Made by a program: the position numbers and the translations under genes
The notes under the pieces: model-generated
Database searches by the model: none
Told to the model about the DNA's origin: nothing
The model's input: only the letters and a program-made list of their open reading frames with translations
Assembly: GCA_009937605.1 (NCBI GenBank)
Contig: JAACFG010000019.1
Coordinates: 1 to 37,444 of the forward strand
Origin: Gammaproteobacteria bacterium
GTDB taxonomy: Bacteria > Pseudomonadota > Gammaproteobacteria > Steroidobacterales > Woeseiaceae
Direction of reading: 5' to 3'
Length of the DNA stretch: 37,444 nucleotides
Shown here: in pieces, positions 7,637 through 15,317 of the stretch
How the letters are laid out: each line of letters opens with the position of its first letter
Numbering within the stretch: the first letter of the stretch is position 1

Positions 7637-8071
7637 ATGAAAACGCTGCCCCTATTTCTCCTGGCAATAACCTTCGTGGCCCCGGCGCACGCCGACCCTG
7701 CAGCCGTCGCGGGTACCTGGATGAATGAAGACGGCGATGGGCTGATCGAGATTCGCATCGACGGCCAGGACATCCGCGGTACGATCATAGGCTCACCAAT
7801 CGAGGACCCTGAGCGGCCCACGACCGATATTCACAATCCCGACGCCGCCCTGCGCGATCGACCGCTGGTTGGGCTGACAATTCTCAGTGGCTTCAGCTAT
7901 GACGGTGACGGTGCATGGTCAGGCGGCTTCGTCTACGACCCCAATAACGGCAAGACCTATCGAGCCAAGCTGAAGCTGGCGGATCGGAACACGCTCAAGC
8001 TGCGTGGCTACGTCGGTATTTCCCTGCTTGGTCGGACCGAAACCTGGACTCGCCAGAAGGCCGAGACCTAG
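7637..8071 (+). CDS. DUF2147 family secreted protein
   Basis: 144 residues. Signal peptide MKTLPLFLLAITFVAPAHA with cleavage before DPAAVAGTW. The mature domain carries the DUF2147 pattern: GTWMNEDGDGLIEIRIDGQD, a D-IHNPDAALRDRPLVGL stretch, W-SGGFVYDPNNGKTYRAKL, LKLRGYVGISLLGRTETW. Such proteins are periplasmic beta-barrel-like domains of unknown function; some bind small hydrophobic ligands by structural analogy, which is not shown here. The TAG stop (8069-8071) coincides with the CTAG left end of repeat element B, so the final codons abut the element. It is convergent with hda across that element. Confidence 0.85.
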   Translation: MKTLPLFLLAITFVAPAHADPAAVAGTWMNEDGDGLIEIRIDGQDIRGTIIGSPIEDPERPTTDIHNPDAALRDRPLVGLTILSGFSYDGDGAWSGGFVYDPNNGKTYRAKLKLADRNTLKLRGYVGISLLGRTETWTRQKAET

Positions 8072-8430
8072 TTGTGTGAACCCACCAGATTGTTCTTTCG
8101 GCATCTTCCATTGACGATAAAGACAGTCACGCACGAAGACGGGGACTGACAGGCAGCCGAACACGCCTCGCGTGTTCCGTCCTCGCCACGTAGTTCTATC
8201 AGCGTGCCAGCTCGGCTATGGATTCGGCTACCTGTCACTCCCCGTCCTCGAACATGGCAGCTACCTGCCACTCCCCGTCCTTGAGCATGGCAGGGAGTTG
8301 GCGCACGAACCCGCGTTGCGGTTTAGCGAGCGCAGTGGACAACATACCCGAATCCATAGCCGCAGGCGTGTGAGGGTGTGTTGTCCGCTGCGATCGGTGT
8401 GCGAACAACCTGGTGGGTTTACACAACTAG
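8068..8430 (-). repeat. Intergenic repeat element, copy B (MITE-like, terminal inverted repeats)
   Basis: A 363-bp element, inverted relative to copy A at 4061-4417. The ends form a 28-bp terminal inverted repeat with 2 mismatches (8068-8095 against 8403-8430), beginning CTAGTTGTGTRAACCC. Because CTAG is present at both ends it may instead be a 4-bp target duplication, as for IS5-type elements that prefer YTAR sites. Internal inverted pairs are CGGCTATGGATTCGG (8213-8227 with 8348-8362) and the hairpin at 8159-8177. Both flanking genes (DUF2147 on plus, hda on minus) take their TAG stops from the CTAG ends. No coding gene is credible inside. Confidence 0.88.
8227..8292. repeat. 33-bp tandem duplication inside element B
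   Basis: Units 8227-8259 and 8260-8292 are adjacent and differ at 3 of 33 positions. Copy A has a single unit at the corresponding place, so this is a duplication within B or a loss in A. The unit length is a multiple of three. Confidence 0.8.
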
Positions 8431-9119
8431 TGGTTCGCATCCCGTTGTAGTACTTCCCTGACAAACGGGATCGTGAGGCGACGCTGTGCGCGCAGGGCTT
8501 CGAGATCGAGCTTGTCGAGCAGTTCGTAGAGACTCGCCATGTCGCGCCGACTGCGCTTGAGCATGTAGGCAGCTGTGTCGTCCGGTAGTTCCAGGCCACG
8601 GTGCCTCGCCCGCAGTTTCAGGGCGGCGACGCGCTGTTGCTCGTCCAGCGCATGGATCTGAAACACGGGAAGACGGGACATACGACTCGCGAGGTCGGCA
8701 AGGACTATTCCACACTCACGGGGTGCCGCGCGCGCCGCCACGATGAGCTGGCCACCCGATTCCTGCAGGTCATTAAACAGGTTAAAAAGCCCCACTTCCC
8801 AGGCATCCTGGCCGACAATCTCGTCAATGTTATCGATGCAGACGAGCGAGCGACTGGCGAGTCCCTCCAGAATGCCCGGTCCCGCTTGGGCAAGCATCGC
8901 GAGCGGCAAGTAGACGGAGCGGTCGCCGGCCCGGTCACAGACTGCCTGCAAGAGATGCGTTTTGCCCGTAGCTGGTGCGCCCCATAGCCAGCACCCCTGC
9001 CCGGTATCGCCAGCCGACAAGCTCACCAGCGTGCTGACCAACGTTTCATTACCGTGATCGAGGAAGCTTGCAAAGACCGCATGGTCCGCAAGCTGCAGGG
9101 GTAAAACCAGCTGAGTCAT
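8427..9119 (-). CDS. hda: DnaA regulatory inactivator Hda
   Basis: 230 residues, the usual Hda length. The N-terminus MTQLVLPLQL contains the QL(x)LPL clamp-binding peptide that docks Hda on the beta sliding clamp. An AAA+ module follows with Walker A GAPATGKT (47-54), Walker B VCIDNIDE (93-100), sensor-1 region LIVAARAAP and the C-terminal lid DMASLYELLDKLD. Hda-ADP with the clamp stimulates ATP hydrolysis by DnaA and prevents re-initiation of replication. There is no DnaA domain IV for DNA binding, which separates it from DnaA. It overlaps the upstream AI-2E gene by ATGA, and its TAG stop lies in the CTAG end of repeat element B. Confidence 0.95.
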   Translation of the reverse strand: MTQLVLPLQLADHAVFASFLDHGNETLVSTLVSLSAGDTGQGCWLWGAPATGKTHLLQAVCDRAGDRSVYLPLAMLAQAGPGILEGLASRSLVCIDNIDEIVGQDAWEVGLFNLFNDLQESGGQLIVAARAAPRECGIVLADLASRMSRLPVFQIHALDEQQRVAALKLRARHRGLELPDDTAAYMLKRSRRDMASLYELLDKLDLEALRAQRRLTIPFVREVLQRDANH

Positions 9120-10180
9120 TCGAGCTCTATCTTCACCTGGGCTTCGGGATGTTCTCGCAGGTAACGATGGAACGCGAAGCGGACAACGACCGACAGAACT
9201 GCCGCGGCCGGCAACGCCAACAAAATACCGAAAAACCCGAATAGCTGACCACCCGCCGCAACCGCGAAAATGATGATCACCGGGTGCAGGCCGATACGGT
9301 CGCCAACCAGTTTCGGTGTGAGGACGGAGCCTTCTATTAGCTGGCCGACCGAGAACGTCGCGACAACGCCGACCAGGCTCCAGAGCGGATTCGGCTCAAG
9401 TGCGACTGTCATGCCCGCCAGCAGAATGCCGAAGACAAATCCCAGGTAGGGCACAAAGCTCACGAGGCCGGCGACCACACCGATTGCGACCGCGTACTTG
9501 ACGCCTACCAGGCTCAGCCCGATCGTATAAATCACTGCGAGCGCAATCATGACGAGAATCTGGCCGCGCAGGAATGCGCCGAGCACTTCATCCGACTCGC
9601 GCGCGAGTTCGTAGATCGTTTCGCGTTGACTCTCGGGAACCAGCGCACCAAGGTGCGCAATGATTGAATCCCAATCGCGCAGCAAATAGAACGTGATAAT
9701 CGGAATCAGGAACAGGCTGAACACAGCGGCAGCAAGCACACCACCTGACTTGCTGACAGACACCAGCGCTTTGCCGCTCCAGCTCCCGAACATCTCCCCG
9801 TACTTCGCAAGAAATGGCCCAACGCCAATATCCGTGCCGGCATCAATATTCAGCCAGCCCATTATTGATGGCAGCCACACCTGCTCGACCTGGCGCACAA
9901 TCTCCGGCAGTGCATCGAACAGCGCACCGACCTGCGCGCCGATGAGGGGCCCGATCAGCAGGATCAGTAATGCCAGGAGAACAAAAGTGATGAGGAACAC
10001 GGTTACGACGGCCAAGGTGCGCGGCATCTTCAGCTTCTGCAGTCGGTCCGCCAGCGGGTCGCCAACGTAGGCGAGCAAGGCAGCGGCGACGAACGGCGTC
10101 AATACCGGCGCCAACAAGTAAACCAGCCACCCCACGAGGGCAATCGCAATCAACCAGTTAAGGCGTCGACCTGTTTCCAT
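9116..10180 (-). CDS. AI-2E family transporter (PerM/YhhT-like permease)
   Basis: 354 residues from ATG at 10180; the frame is open to 10300, but AAGGA sits 7 nt before the internal ATG and the shorter form starts directly in a membrane segment. About eight hydrophobic helices are visible, with the family blocks FLIPIITFYLLRDWD, LRGQILVMIALAVIYT, GLVSFVPYLGFVFGILLA and GSVLTPKLVGDRIGLHP. Relatives include the Na+(Li+)/H+ antiporter-type and TqsA proteins; the substrate cannot be inferred, and the AI-2 label is historical. Located between the phosphatidyltransferase gene (4-bp gap) and hda (ATGA overlap), an arrangement seen in other gammaproteobacteria. Confidence 0.9.
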   Translation of the reverse strand: METGRRLNWLIAIALVGWLVYLLAPVLTPFVAAALLAYVGDPLADRLQKLKMPRTLAVVTVFLITFVLLALLILLIGPLIGAQVGALFDALPEIVRQVEQVWLPSIMGWLNIDAGTDIGVGPFLAKYGEMFGSWSGKALVSVSKSGGVLAAAVFSLFLIPIITFYLLRDWDSIIAHLGALVPESQRETIYELARESDEVLGAFLRGQILVMIALAVIYTIGLSLVGVKYAVAIGVVAGLVSFVPYLGFVFGILLAGMTVALEPNPLWSLVGVVATFSVGQLIEGSVLTPKLVGDRIGLHPVIIIFAVAAGGQLFGFFGILLALPAAAVLSVVVRFAFHRYLREHPEAQVKIELE

Positions 10181-10184
10181 ACCA

Positions 10185-10727
10185 TTATCCTTCACGAGCA
10201 CGTCGCGACCAGGACCACACGTAGTCGACACCACTGATGACGACTGTGACGAGGATCGATGCGCCGAGTACCGTAATTGTAATCTTATCGGGCCAATCAA
10301 AAGCCGCGCGACTCAGAACAAACACAACGAACAACATTTGCAGTGCCGTATTGAGCTTACTGATGCGCGACGGCTCGCCGGGCACGGGTTTCACTATGAA
10401 ATTGTATGCGATCGCCCCGGCCACAATCACTACATCGCGAAGAATCACGACTATGGCCAGCCAAACCGGAATCAGATCAATCCACGCAAGGGTAACAAAC
10501 AGGCCGGTAACCAGAAGCTTGTCCGCCGTAGGATCGAGCAACCCGCCAAGCCGCGTGCTCCAGTCAAAACGCATTGCCAGGTAGCCATCCAGGCCATCGG
10601 AGAACCCCGCAATGCAAAACAGGAGCAGCGCCCAATCGAACTGCCCATCGAGAATCAGCATCAAGATAGGGGCCACCAATACGATGCGCATCAGCGAGAT
10701 TGCATTGGGTAACCAGCCTAGTGACAT
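10185..10727 (-). CDS. CDP-alcohol phosphatidyltransferase, PgsA-like
   Basis: 180 residues with several membrane helices. The family signature D-x2-DG-x2-AR-x8-G-x3-D-x3-D is read at D44, D47-G48, A51, then Met52 where Arg is expected, G61, D65 and D69. All metal-binding Asp residues are kept. These enzymes transfer a phosphatidyl group from CDP-diacylglycerol to an alcohol; similarity to PgsA (glycerol-3-phosphate acceptor) is good in the SDGLDGYL and GGLLDPTADK blocks. The Met52 codon is a clear ATG on the minus strand, so this is not a misread frame. It lies 12 bp after the DUF2066 gene and 4 bp before the AI-2E gene in one operon. The acceptor alcohol is unproven. Confidence 0.85.
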   Translation of the reverse strand: MSLGWLPNAISLMRIVLVAPILMLILDGQFDWALLLFCIAGFSDGLDGYLAMRFDWSTRLGGLLDPTADKLLVTGLFVTLAWIDLIPVWLAIVVILRDVVIVAGAIAYNFIVKPVPGEPSRISKLNTALQMLFVVFVLSRAAFDWPDKITITVLGASILVTVVISGVDYVWSWSRRAREG

Positions 10728-10739
10728 CGCCGCCGTTCT

Positions 10740-11804
10740 CTATGGACTGAAGTAAAACTCTAGCGCGCCTGAGTCCGGTATCGAATCCTGCGGCTCCTGC
10801 TCGATCAGGCCGTTGAATCGAAGCGCCCGGCTCAGGCGATCAGCGCCACCGCGGATTTCGACGCGATAACTGGCGCGATCACCGGTCACTTCTGTCAGCG
10901 TGAAACCCTCGATCAGGGACATTTCCTTGAGAATCTGCTGGACACTACCGAAGGCGTCGACAGAGGCCACACCCGACACGTTGAGAACCACCGCTTCAAT
11001 GGGTGCGTTGCCCCCCACCGCAAATTCAGCGGACAGCAGATCCGCGACCTGGCTGACGACCGCTTCGGGGGCTCCACTCAATTCCGACCGGGCTCCGGTG
11101 AAGTAGTACGTCCACCGGCTGCGCTGACCGGATGACGGACGGATACGCCCGATCAGTATAGAGTTCACGTCGTAGCGCTCCGACGCGTAGAGGATCGTCT
11201 CATCGAAGCCACCCCAGATATCGGAGAATGTGACGGTCTGCAGGTCAGTCGTATCCAGTAACGGGAAGACCATCGGCAGGCCGCGACGCTCGGATATCTC
11301 GAGGAGCCGTTCACGGATCAGCCGATTCCGGTCGATTGAACGCGCTTCATCCTGCGGCCGCTCCGGGTCGCCCGCGCCGATCATTTCGCGGGTACCCTGC
11401 CCCCAGTCAACGGCCAGCCAGACCAGGGTCAGCGGACGTTCCGCACCCCAGAACGTTTGCCCGGCGTTGCGCAAGACCTGCTCAATCGCCTCTCCATCGA
11501 AGGTCACCCACAGGCTGTCGTCGGCGCCGGAGCGAAACTGAATGACATATGACGAAGGATCGGGAAACATCTCCGCGACCGCTTCATCGTTCTGCGCAAT
11601 CGCTGCGCCGGACACGCGCATCAGGATTTCCCTGAGCGCTGCATCATATGCGTCTGCACGCGGATCCTCGGCTTCCCGGTCGAGGGCCACTTCGGCGGTG
11701 AACAACGTGGGTACTTCAACCGCACCGGCCGGTGAGCAAAGCACCAGCGTCAAAAGAAGCGCGCCCCGACACCAGTCGGTAAAATTTGATCTACGAGATT
11801 TCAC
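10740..11804 (-). CDS. DUF2066 domain-containing exported protein
   Basis: 354 residues from GTG at 11804, which gives an ideal signal peptide (KSRRSNFTDWCRGALLLTLVLCSPAGA). An upstream GTG at 11828 would add eight residues; it sits only 8 bp after a TATAAT box, so it would be nearly leaderless. The DUF2066 pattern is visible: VDREAEDPRADAYDAALREILMRVSG-type region, PSSYVIQFRSG, RPLTLVWLAVD, LPMVFPLLDTTD, YDVNSILIGRI and WTYYFTGARSEL. The function of the family is unknown. It is the first gene of the operon running to hda and is divergent from purM (66 bp between starts). Confidence 0.85.
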   Translation of the reverse strand: MKSRRSNFTDWCRGALLLTLVLCSPAGAVEVPTLFTAEVALDREAEDPRADAYDAALREILMRVSGAAIAQNDEAVAEMFPDPSSYVIQFRSGADDSLWVTFDGEAIEQVLRNAGQTFWGAERPLTLVWLAVDWGQGTREMIGAGDPERPQDEARSIDRNRLIRERLLEISERRGLPMVFPLLDTTDLQTVTFSDIWGGFDETILYASERYDVNSILIGRIRPSSGQRSRWTYYFTGARSELSGAPEAVVSQVADLLSAEFAVGGNAPIEAVVLNVSGVASVDAFGSVQQILKEMSLIEGFTLTEVTGDRASYRVEIRGGADRLSRALRFNGLIEQEPQDSIPDSGALEFYFSP

Positions 11805-11836
11805 AAGGGTGGTTTCCCCGGTTGGCACTAAGCACT

Positions 11837-11842
11837 ATTATA
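11837..11842 (-). promoter_or_regulatory. -10 element (TATAAT) upstream of the DUF2066-hda operon
   Basis: Minus-strand TATAAT in the purM/DUF2066 divergent gap. Predicted initiation about 7 nt downstream falls just before GTG 11828. No good -35 hexamer at 16-18 nt was found. Confidence 0.4.
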
Positions 11843-11870
11843 TCGCCCTCCCGGAGTATGCCACCCCAAA

Positions 11871-12890
11871 ATGAGCAATAAACCACTAACGTACAAAGAC
11901 GCCGGCGTCGACATCGACGCTGGCAACGAACTTGTAGAGCGGATCAAGCCTCTCGTCAAGCGCACTCAACGTCCTGAGGTGCTCGCGGGTATCGGCGGAT
12001 TCGGCGGCCTGTTCTCATTGCCACCCGGTCGATACGCAGAACCCGTGCTCGTCTCGGGAACTGACGGTGTGGGTACCAAGCTCATGCTGGCACAGCACCA
12101 GAACCAGCACCGCACTATCGGCATCGACCTGGTCGCCATGTGTGTCAACGATGTGCTCGTTCAGGGGGCGGAGCCGCTGTTCTTTCTCGACTACTTTGCG
12201 TGCGGCAAACTCGATAACGACGTCGCTACTGACGTTATTGCGGGCATTGCCGATGGCTGCCTGCAGGCCGGTGCTGCGCTGATTGGTGGTGAGACCGCGG
12301 AGATGCCGGATATGTACGCGCCGGGCGAGTACGATCTCGCCGGATTTACGGTGGGTGCGGTTGAGCGTGAAGACCTGATTGACGGAAGCAACATCGCCGA
12401 GGGCGACATCATCATAGGAATCGCATCGAGTGGCCCGCATTCCAACGGCTATTCGCTGATTCGGAAGGTGCTCGATCGCGCCGGTGATGCGGAGATTGAT
12501 GGCATGCCGGCTGCGGAGCGCTTGCTGGCGCCGACTCGGATTTACGTCAAACCGGTGCTTTCACTGCTCGAAGAGATCAAGGTGAACGGCCTGGCACATA
12601 TCACCGGCGGTGGCATCACCGAGAACATTCCGCGCGTATTGCGTAACGATCTGAGCGCCGCGATCGATACCACGTCCTGGGAGCAAGGCGCAGTATTCGA
12701 TTTCCTGCAGAAGCACGGGAACATCGAAACAGACGAGATGCGCCGTACATTCAACTGCGGCATCGGCATGGTCGTCGTTGTCAATCCGTCCCACGCTTTC
12801 CGGGCCATCGAACTGCTCAATGCCCACGGCGAACAGGCGTTTCAGCTGGGCACGATTATTCCGGGCAAACAGGAAGTGCAGTACGTCTGA
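11871..12890 (+). CDS. purM: Phosphoribosylformylglycinamidine cyclo-ligase (AIR synthase)
   Basis: 339 residues, family-typical. PurM converts FGAM plus ATP to aminoimidazole ribonucleotide, the fifth step of purine synthesis, in the cytosol. Visible family blocks are [19 protein letters not shown] at the N-terminus, [12 protein letters not shown], the [13 protein letters not shown] nucleotide-binding segment, [31 protein letters not shown], and [15 protein letters not shown]. The C-terminus [15 protein letters not shown] is also characteristic. Its TGA stop shares one base with the purN ATG (12888-12890), so the two are translationally coupled. It is divergent from the DUF2066-hda operon, the standard arrangement in this class. 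Confidence 0.97.
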   Translation: MSNKPLTYKDAGVDIDAGNELVERIKPLVKRTQRPEVLAGIGGFGGLFSLPPGRYAEPVLVSGTDGVGTKLMLAQHQNQHRTIGIDLVAMCVNDVLVQGAEPLFFLDYFACGKLDNDVATDVIAGIADGCLQAGAALIGGETAEMPDMYAPGEYDLAGFTVGAVEREDLIDGSNIAEGDIIIGIASSGPHSNGYSLIRKVLDRAGDAEIDGMPAAERLLAPTRIYVKPVLSLLEEIKVNGLAHITGGGITENIPRVLRNDLSAAIDTTSWEQGAVFDFLQKHGNIETDEMRRTFNCGIGMVVVVNPSHAFRAIELLNAHGEQAFQLGTIIPGKQEVQYV

Positions 12891-13534
12891 TGTCCTGCCG
12901 AACCGCGATCCTGATCTCCGGATCGGGCACCAACCTGCAGGCATTCATCGATGCTGTAGCCGCAGGCAATCTCGATCTCGACCTGTGCATCGTATTCAGC
13001 AACAAACCAGACGCCTACGGGCTCGAGCGAGCAGAAAAGGCCAGCATTCCGACAGCCTGCATTGAGCATGGAAACTTTCCGGATCGCGAGTCGTTCGACA
13101 GGGCGGTCATCGAGGAGCTGGATAGATATGCACCGGACCTGCTGATCCTTGCTGGCTTCATGCGCATCCTTAGCCCTGCGTTTGTCGATTACTACAAAGG
13201 CAGGATCCTCAATATCCACCCCGCCTTGCTACCGAAGTACCCTGGATTGAATACCCACCAACGCGCGCTGGACGCGGGTGAAGAGTGGCACGGCAGCACC
13301 GTACACTTCGTTACCGAGGAACTCGATGGCGGGCCACGCATCCTGCAGGGCCGCTTGCGCGTCGACCCGGCAGAGTCGGCTGACGAACTACAAACGCGCG
13401 TGCAAGCGATCGAGCACAAGATCTATCCCGAAGCCGCCGGGCTCGTGGGGTCGGGACGCGTCGTGTTCGAGGGCGGCCGGTCACTGGTCGACGGAGATAT
13501 AAGCGACGAACCATTCGTGCAATCGTACGAGTGA
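12890..13534 (+). CDS. purN: Phosphoribosylglycinamide formyltransferase (GAR transformylase)
   Basis: 214 residues. PurN transfers the formyl group of 10-formyl-THF to GAR in purine synthesis. The catalytic triad is present at Asn108 and His110 (NIHPALLPKYPGLNTH) and Asp146 (ELDGGPRILQ), offset by two from the E. coli enzyme. The N-terminal ILISGSGTNLQAFIDA is the phosphate-binding loop. It is longer than a minimal PurN only at the C-terminus (VDGDISDEPFVQSYE). It overlaps purM by one base. After 55 bp without recognisable signals an MFS gene follows in the same direction, in the place where a DUF3108 gene is often found. Confidence 0.97.
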   Translation: MSCRTAILISGSGTNLQAFIDAVAAGNLDLDLCIVFSNKPDAYGLERAEKASIPTACIEHGNFPDRESFDRAVIEELDRYAPDLLILAGFMRILSPAFVDYYKGRILNIHPALLPKYPGLNTHQRALDAGEEWHGSTVHFVTEELDGGPRILQGRLRVDPAESADELQTRVQAIEHKIYPEAAGLVGSGRVVFEGGRSLVDGDISDEPFVQSYE

Positions 13535-13589
13535 TCAACACCCACACCCCGCCATAGGATCGGAGCCCGCAATCGCCAACACCAGTTCA

Positions 13590-14714
13590 ATGGATCGCAA
13601 ACGGGGCCTGGCGGCAGTGATCGCGTCAATGGTGATCGTTAACCTTGTCTATGGATTGACGTTACCCCTGTTGTCATTGGTGCTCGACGCGCAAGGTATT
13701 AACAGGACCATGATTGGTCTGAGCGTCGTCGCCCAGGCCAGTGCCGGTGTAGTGCTCGCACCCATAATGCCGCGACTGATCTTGCGGACCGGTGCGGCGC
13801 GCGCCATGCGCTATGCAACCATACTCGCCGCGGCGACGCTGATTGCACTGGGCCTGTTGCAGGACATTTACGCCTGGTTTCCATTGCGCTTCCTGCTCGG
13901 TGGAGCAGCGGCCATGCTGTGGTCCGCCAGCGAGGCCATGATCAATGACCTTGCCGAAGACAACTGGCGAGGCAGAATTATTGGCATGTACGGATCGGCC
14001 GGAGCGGCGGGATTCGCCCTCGGTCCGCTGGTATTGCTGATTACGGGAACAGAAGGGCTCATGCCGTTCCTGGTCACCGCTGCAATCGTCGCCGTGGCCA
14101 GCCTGCCCTTGTTCTGGTTGCGGAATGGCGCTGATGCCGATCTTGACGGAGGAAACGTAAGTCTGCGCCGGATATTCTGGCTTGTTCCGCACATCATGAT
14201 TCTCAACCTCGTCTATGCAGCCGCGATGGAGGCGTTCATCACGTTCTTCCCGCTGTTCGGCATACACATTGGGCTCGGGGAGGCTCGTAGCCTGTCGCTG
14301 CTGACGGTATTCGCATTGGGCGGCGTTCTGCTCCAGTTGCCTCTCGGCTGGTTAGCAGATCACATGCACCGATACCGATTGCTATTGCTTTGCCTGATTA
14401 CGACGATAGCCGGGTTCCTGATATTTCCACAGGTCGTCTCCGCCCCTGTCGGTGGTCCACTATTTGTGTTCGCGTTGGGCGGCGCGGAGGGGATGATCTA
14501 CGCGCTTGGCGTGATTCTGCTTGGGCAGACATTTCGCGGTACGGACCTGGCGGCGGCCAGCGTCTTGTTTACCGGAATGTGGGGTGCAGGAATGATGATC
14601 GGGCCGGCGCTGGTCGGAGTCGGCATGGATCTCTTCGGCAACAATTCGCTGCCGCTTCTAATCGCCGCGGTCTATGCGCTCTATCTGCCGGTGTTTTTCC
14701 TGGCCAGGAAATGA
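13590..14714 (+). CDS. MFS transporter
   Basis: 374 residues with about 11-12 hydrophobic helices and no long loops. The N-terminal half has the MFS motif region (GINRTMIGLSVVAQASAGVVLAP, then RLILRTGAARAMRYATI) and a helix-5 type GMYGSAGAAGFALGPLVLL segment; a second half begins after the polar linker LRNGADADLDGGNVSLRR near residue 180. Short MFS proteins of this shape are often sugar or drug exporters, but no substrate motif is recognised. The ATG at 13590 has no strong ribosome site. It is convergent with dcd (36 bp between stops). Confidence 0.88.
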   Translation: MDRKRGLAAVIASMVIVNLVYGLTLPLLSLVLDAQGINRTMIGLSVVAQASAGVVLAPIMPRLILRTGAARAMRYATILAAATLIALGLLQDIYAWFPLRFLLGGAAAMLWSASEAMINDLAEDNWRGRIIGMYGSAGAAGFALGPLVLLITGTEGLMPFLVTAAIVAVASLPLFWLRNGADADLDGGNVSLRRIFWLVPHIMILNLVYAAAMEAFITFFPLFGIHIGLGEARSLSLLTVFALGGVLLQLPLGWLADHMHRYRLLLLCLITTIAGFLIFPQVVSAPVGGPLFVFALGGAEGMIYALGVILLGQTFRGTDLAAASVLFTGMWGAGMMIGPALVGVGMDLFGNNSLPLLIAAVYALYLPVFFLARK

Positions 14715-14750
14715 ACTCCCGTCGCTGGCAGCAGTGACCGGAGACTCGAC

Positions 14751-15317
14751 TCAGGCCTTGGGCAAAGTAACGCCCGTCTGGCCCTGGTATTTGCCGCCGC
14801 GATCCTTGTACGACGTCTCGCAGGGCTCATCCGACTCCAGGAATAGCATCTGGGCCACACCTTCGTTCGCATAGATCTTCGCGGGCAGCGGCGTCGTATT
14901 CGAAAATTCGAGCGTCACGTGCCCTTCCCACTCGGGTTCGAGCGGCGTCACGTTCACGATGATGCCGCAACGTGCATACGTCGATTTGCCGAGGCAGATG
15001 GTCAGCACCGTGCGCGGGATACGGAAATATTCGACAGTGCGCGCCAGCGCAAACGAGTTCGGCGGAATAACACACACGTCACTTTTCACGTCCACGAAAC
15101 TGGTCTGGTCGAAGCCCTTTGGGTCGACGATGGCCGAATTGATATTCGTGAAGATCTTGAACTCGTCCGAGCAGCGAACGTCGTAGCCGTAGCTCGACGT
15201 GCCGTAACTGACAATCTTCCCCTGCTCGTTTTCCCTGACCTGGCCGGGCTCGAAGGGTTCGATCATCCCCTGCCCTTCAGCCATGCGGCGAATCCAGCGA
15301 TCGGACTTGATGCTCAT
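14751..15317 (-). CDS. dcd: dCTP deaminase
   Basis: 188 residues, near the 193 of E. coli Dcd. The enzyme deaminates dCTP to dUTP, feeding dTMP synthesis. Conserved blocks are [60 protein letters not shown] (the Ser and Arg used in catalysis), and [20 protein letters not shown] with the catalytic Glu. The C-terminal [13 protein letters not shown] closes over the nucleotide. It overlaps apbC by ATGA (15314-15317), so it is coupled to it; the apbC-dcd order is common in gammaproteobacteria. Confidence 0.97.
   Translation of the reverse strand: MSIKSDRWIRRMAEGQGMIEPFEPGQVRENEQGKIVSYGTSSYGYDVRCSDEFKIFTNINSAIVDPKGFDQTSFVDVKSDVCVIPPNSFALARTVEYFRIPRTVLTICLGKSTYARCGIIVNVTPLEPEWEGHVTLEFSNTTPLPAKIYANEGVAQMLFLESDEPCETSYKDRGGKYQGQTGVTLPKA

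Noticed and set aside
8068..8430. Element B as a remnant insertion sequence with a broken transposase
   Set aside because: No DDE-type or other transposase similarity can be read in any frame, and copy A has the same length, so a non-autonomous element is the better reading.
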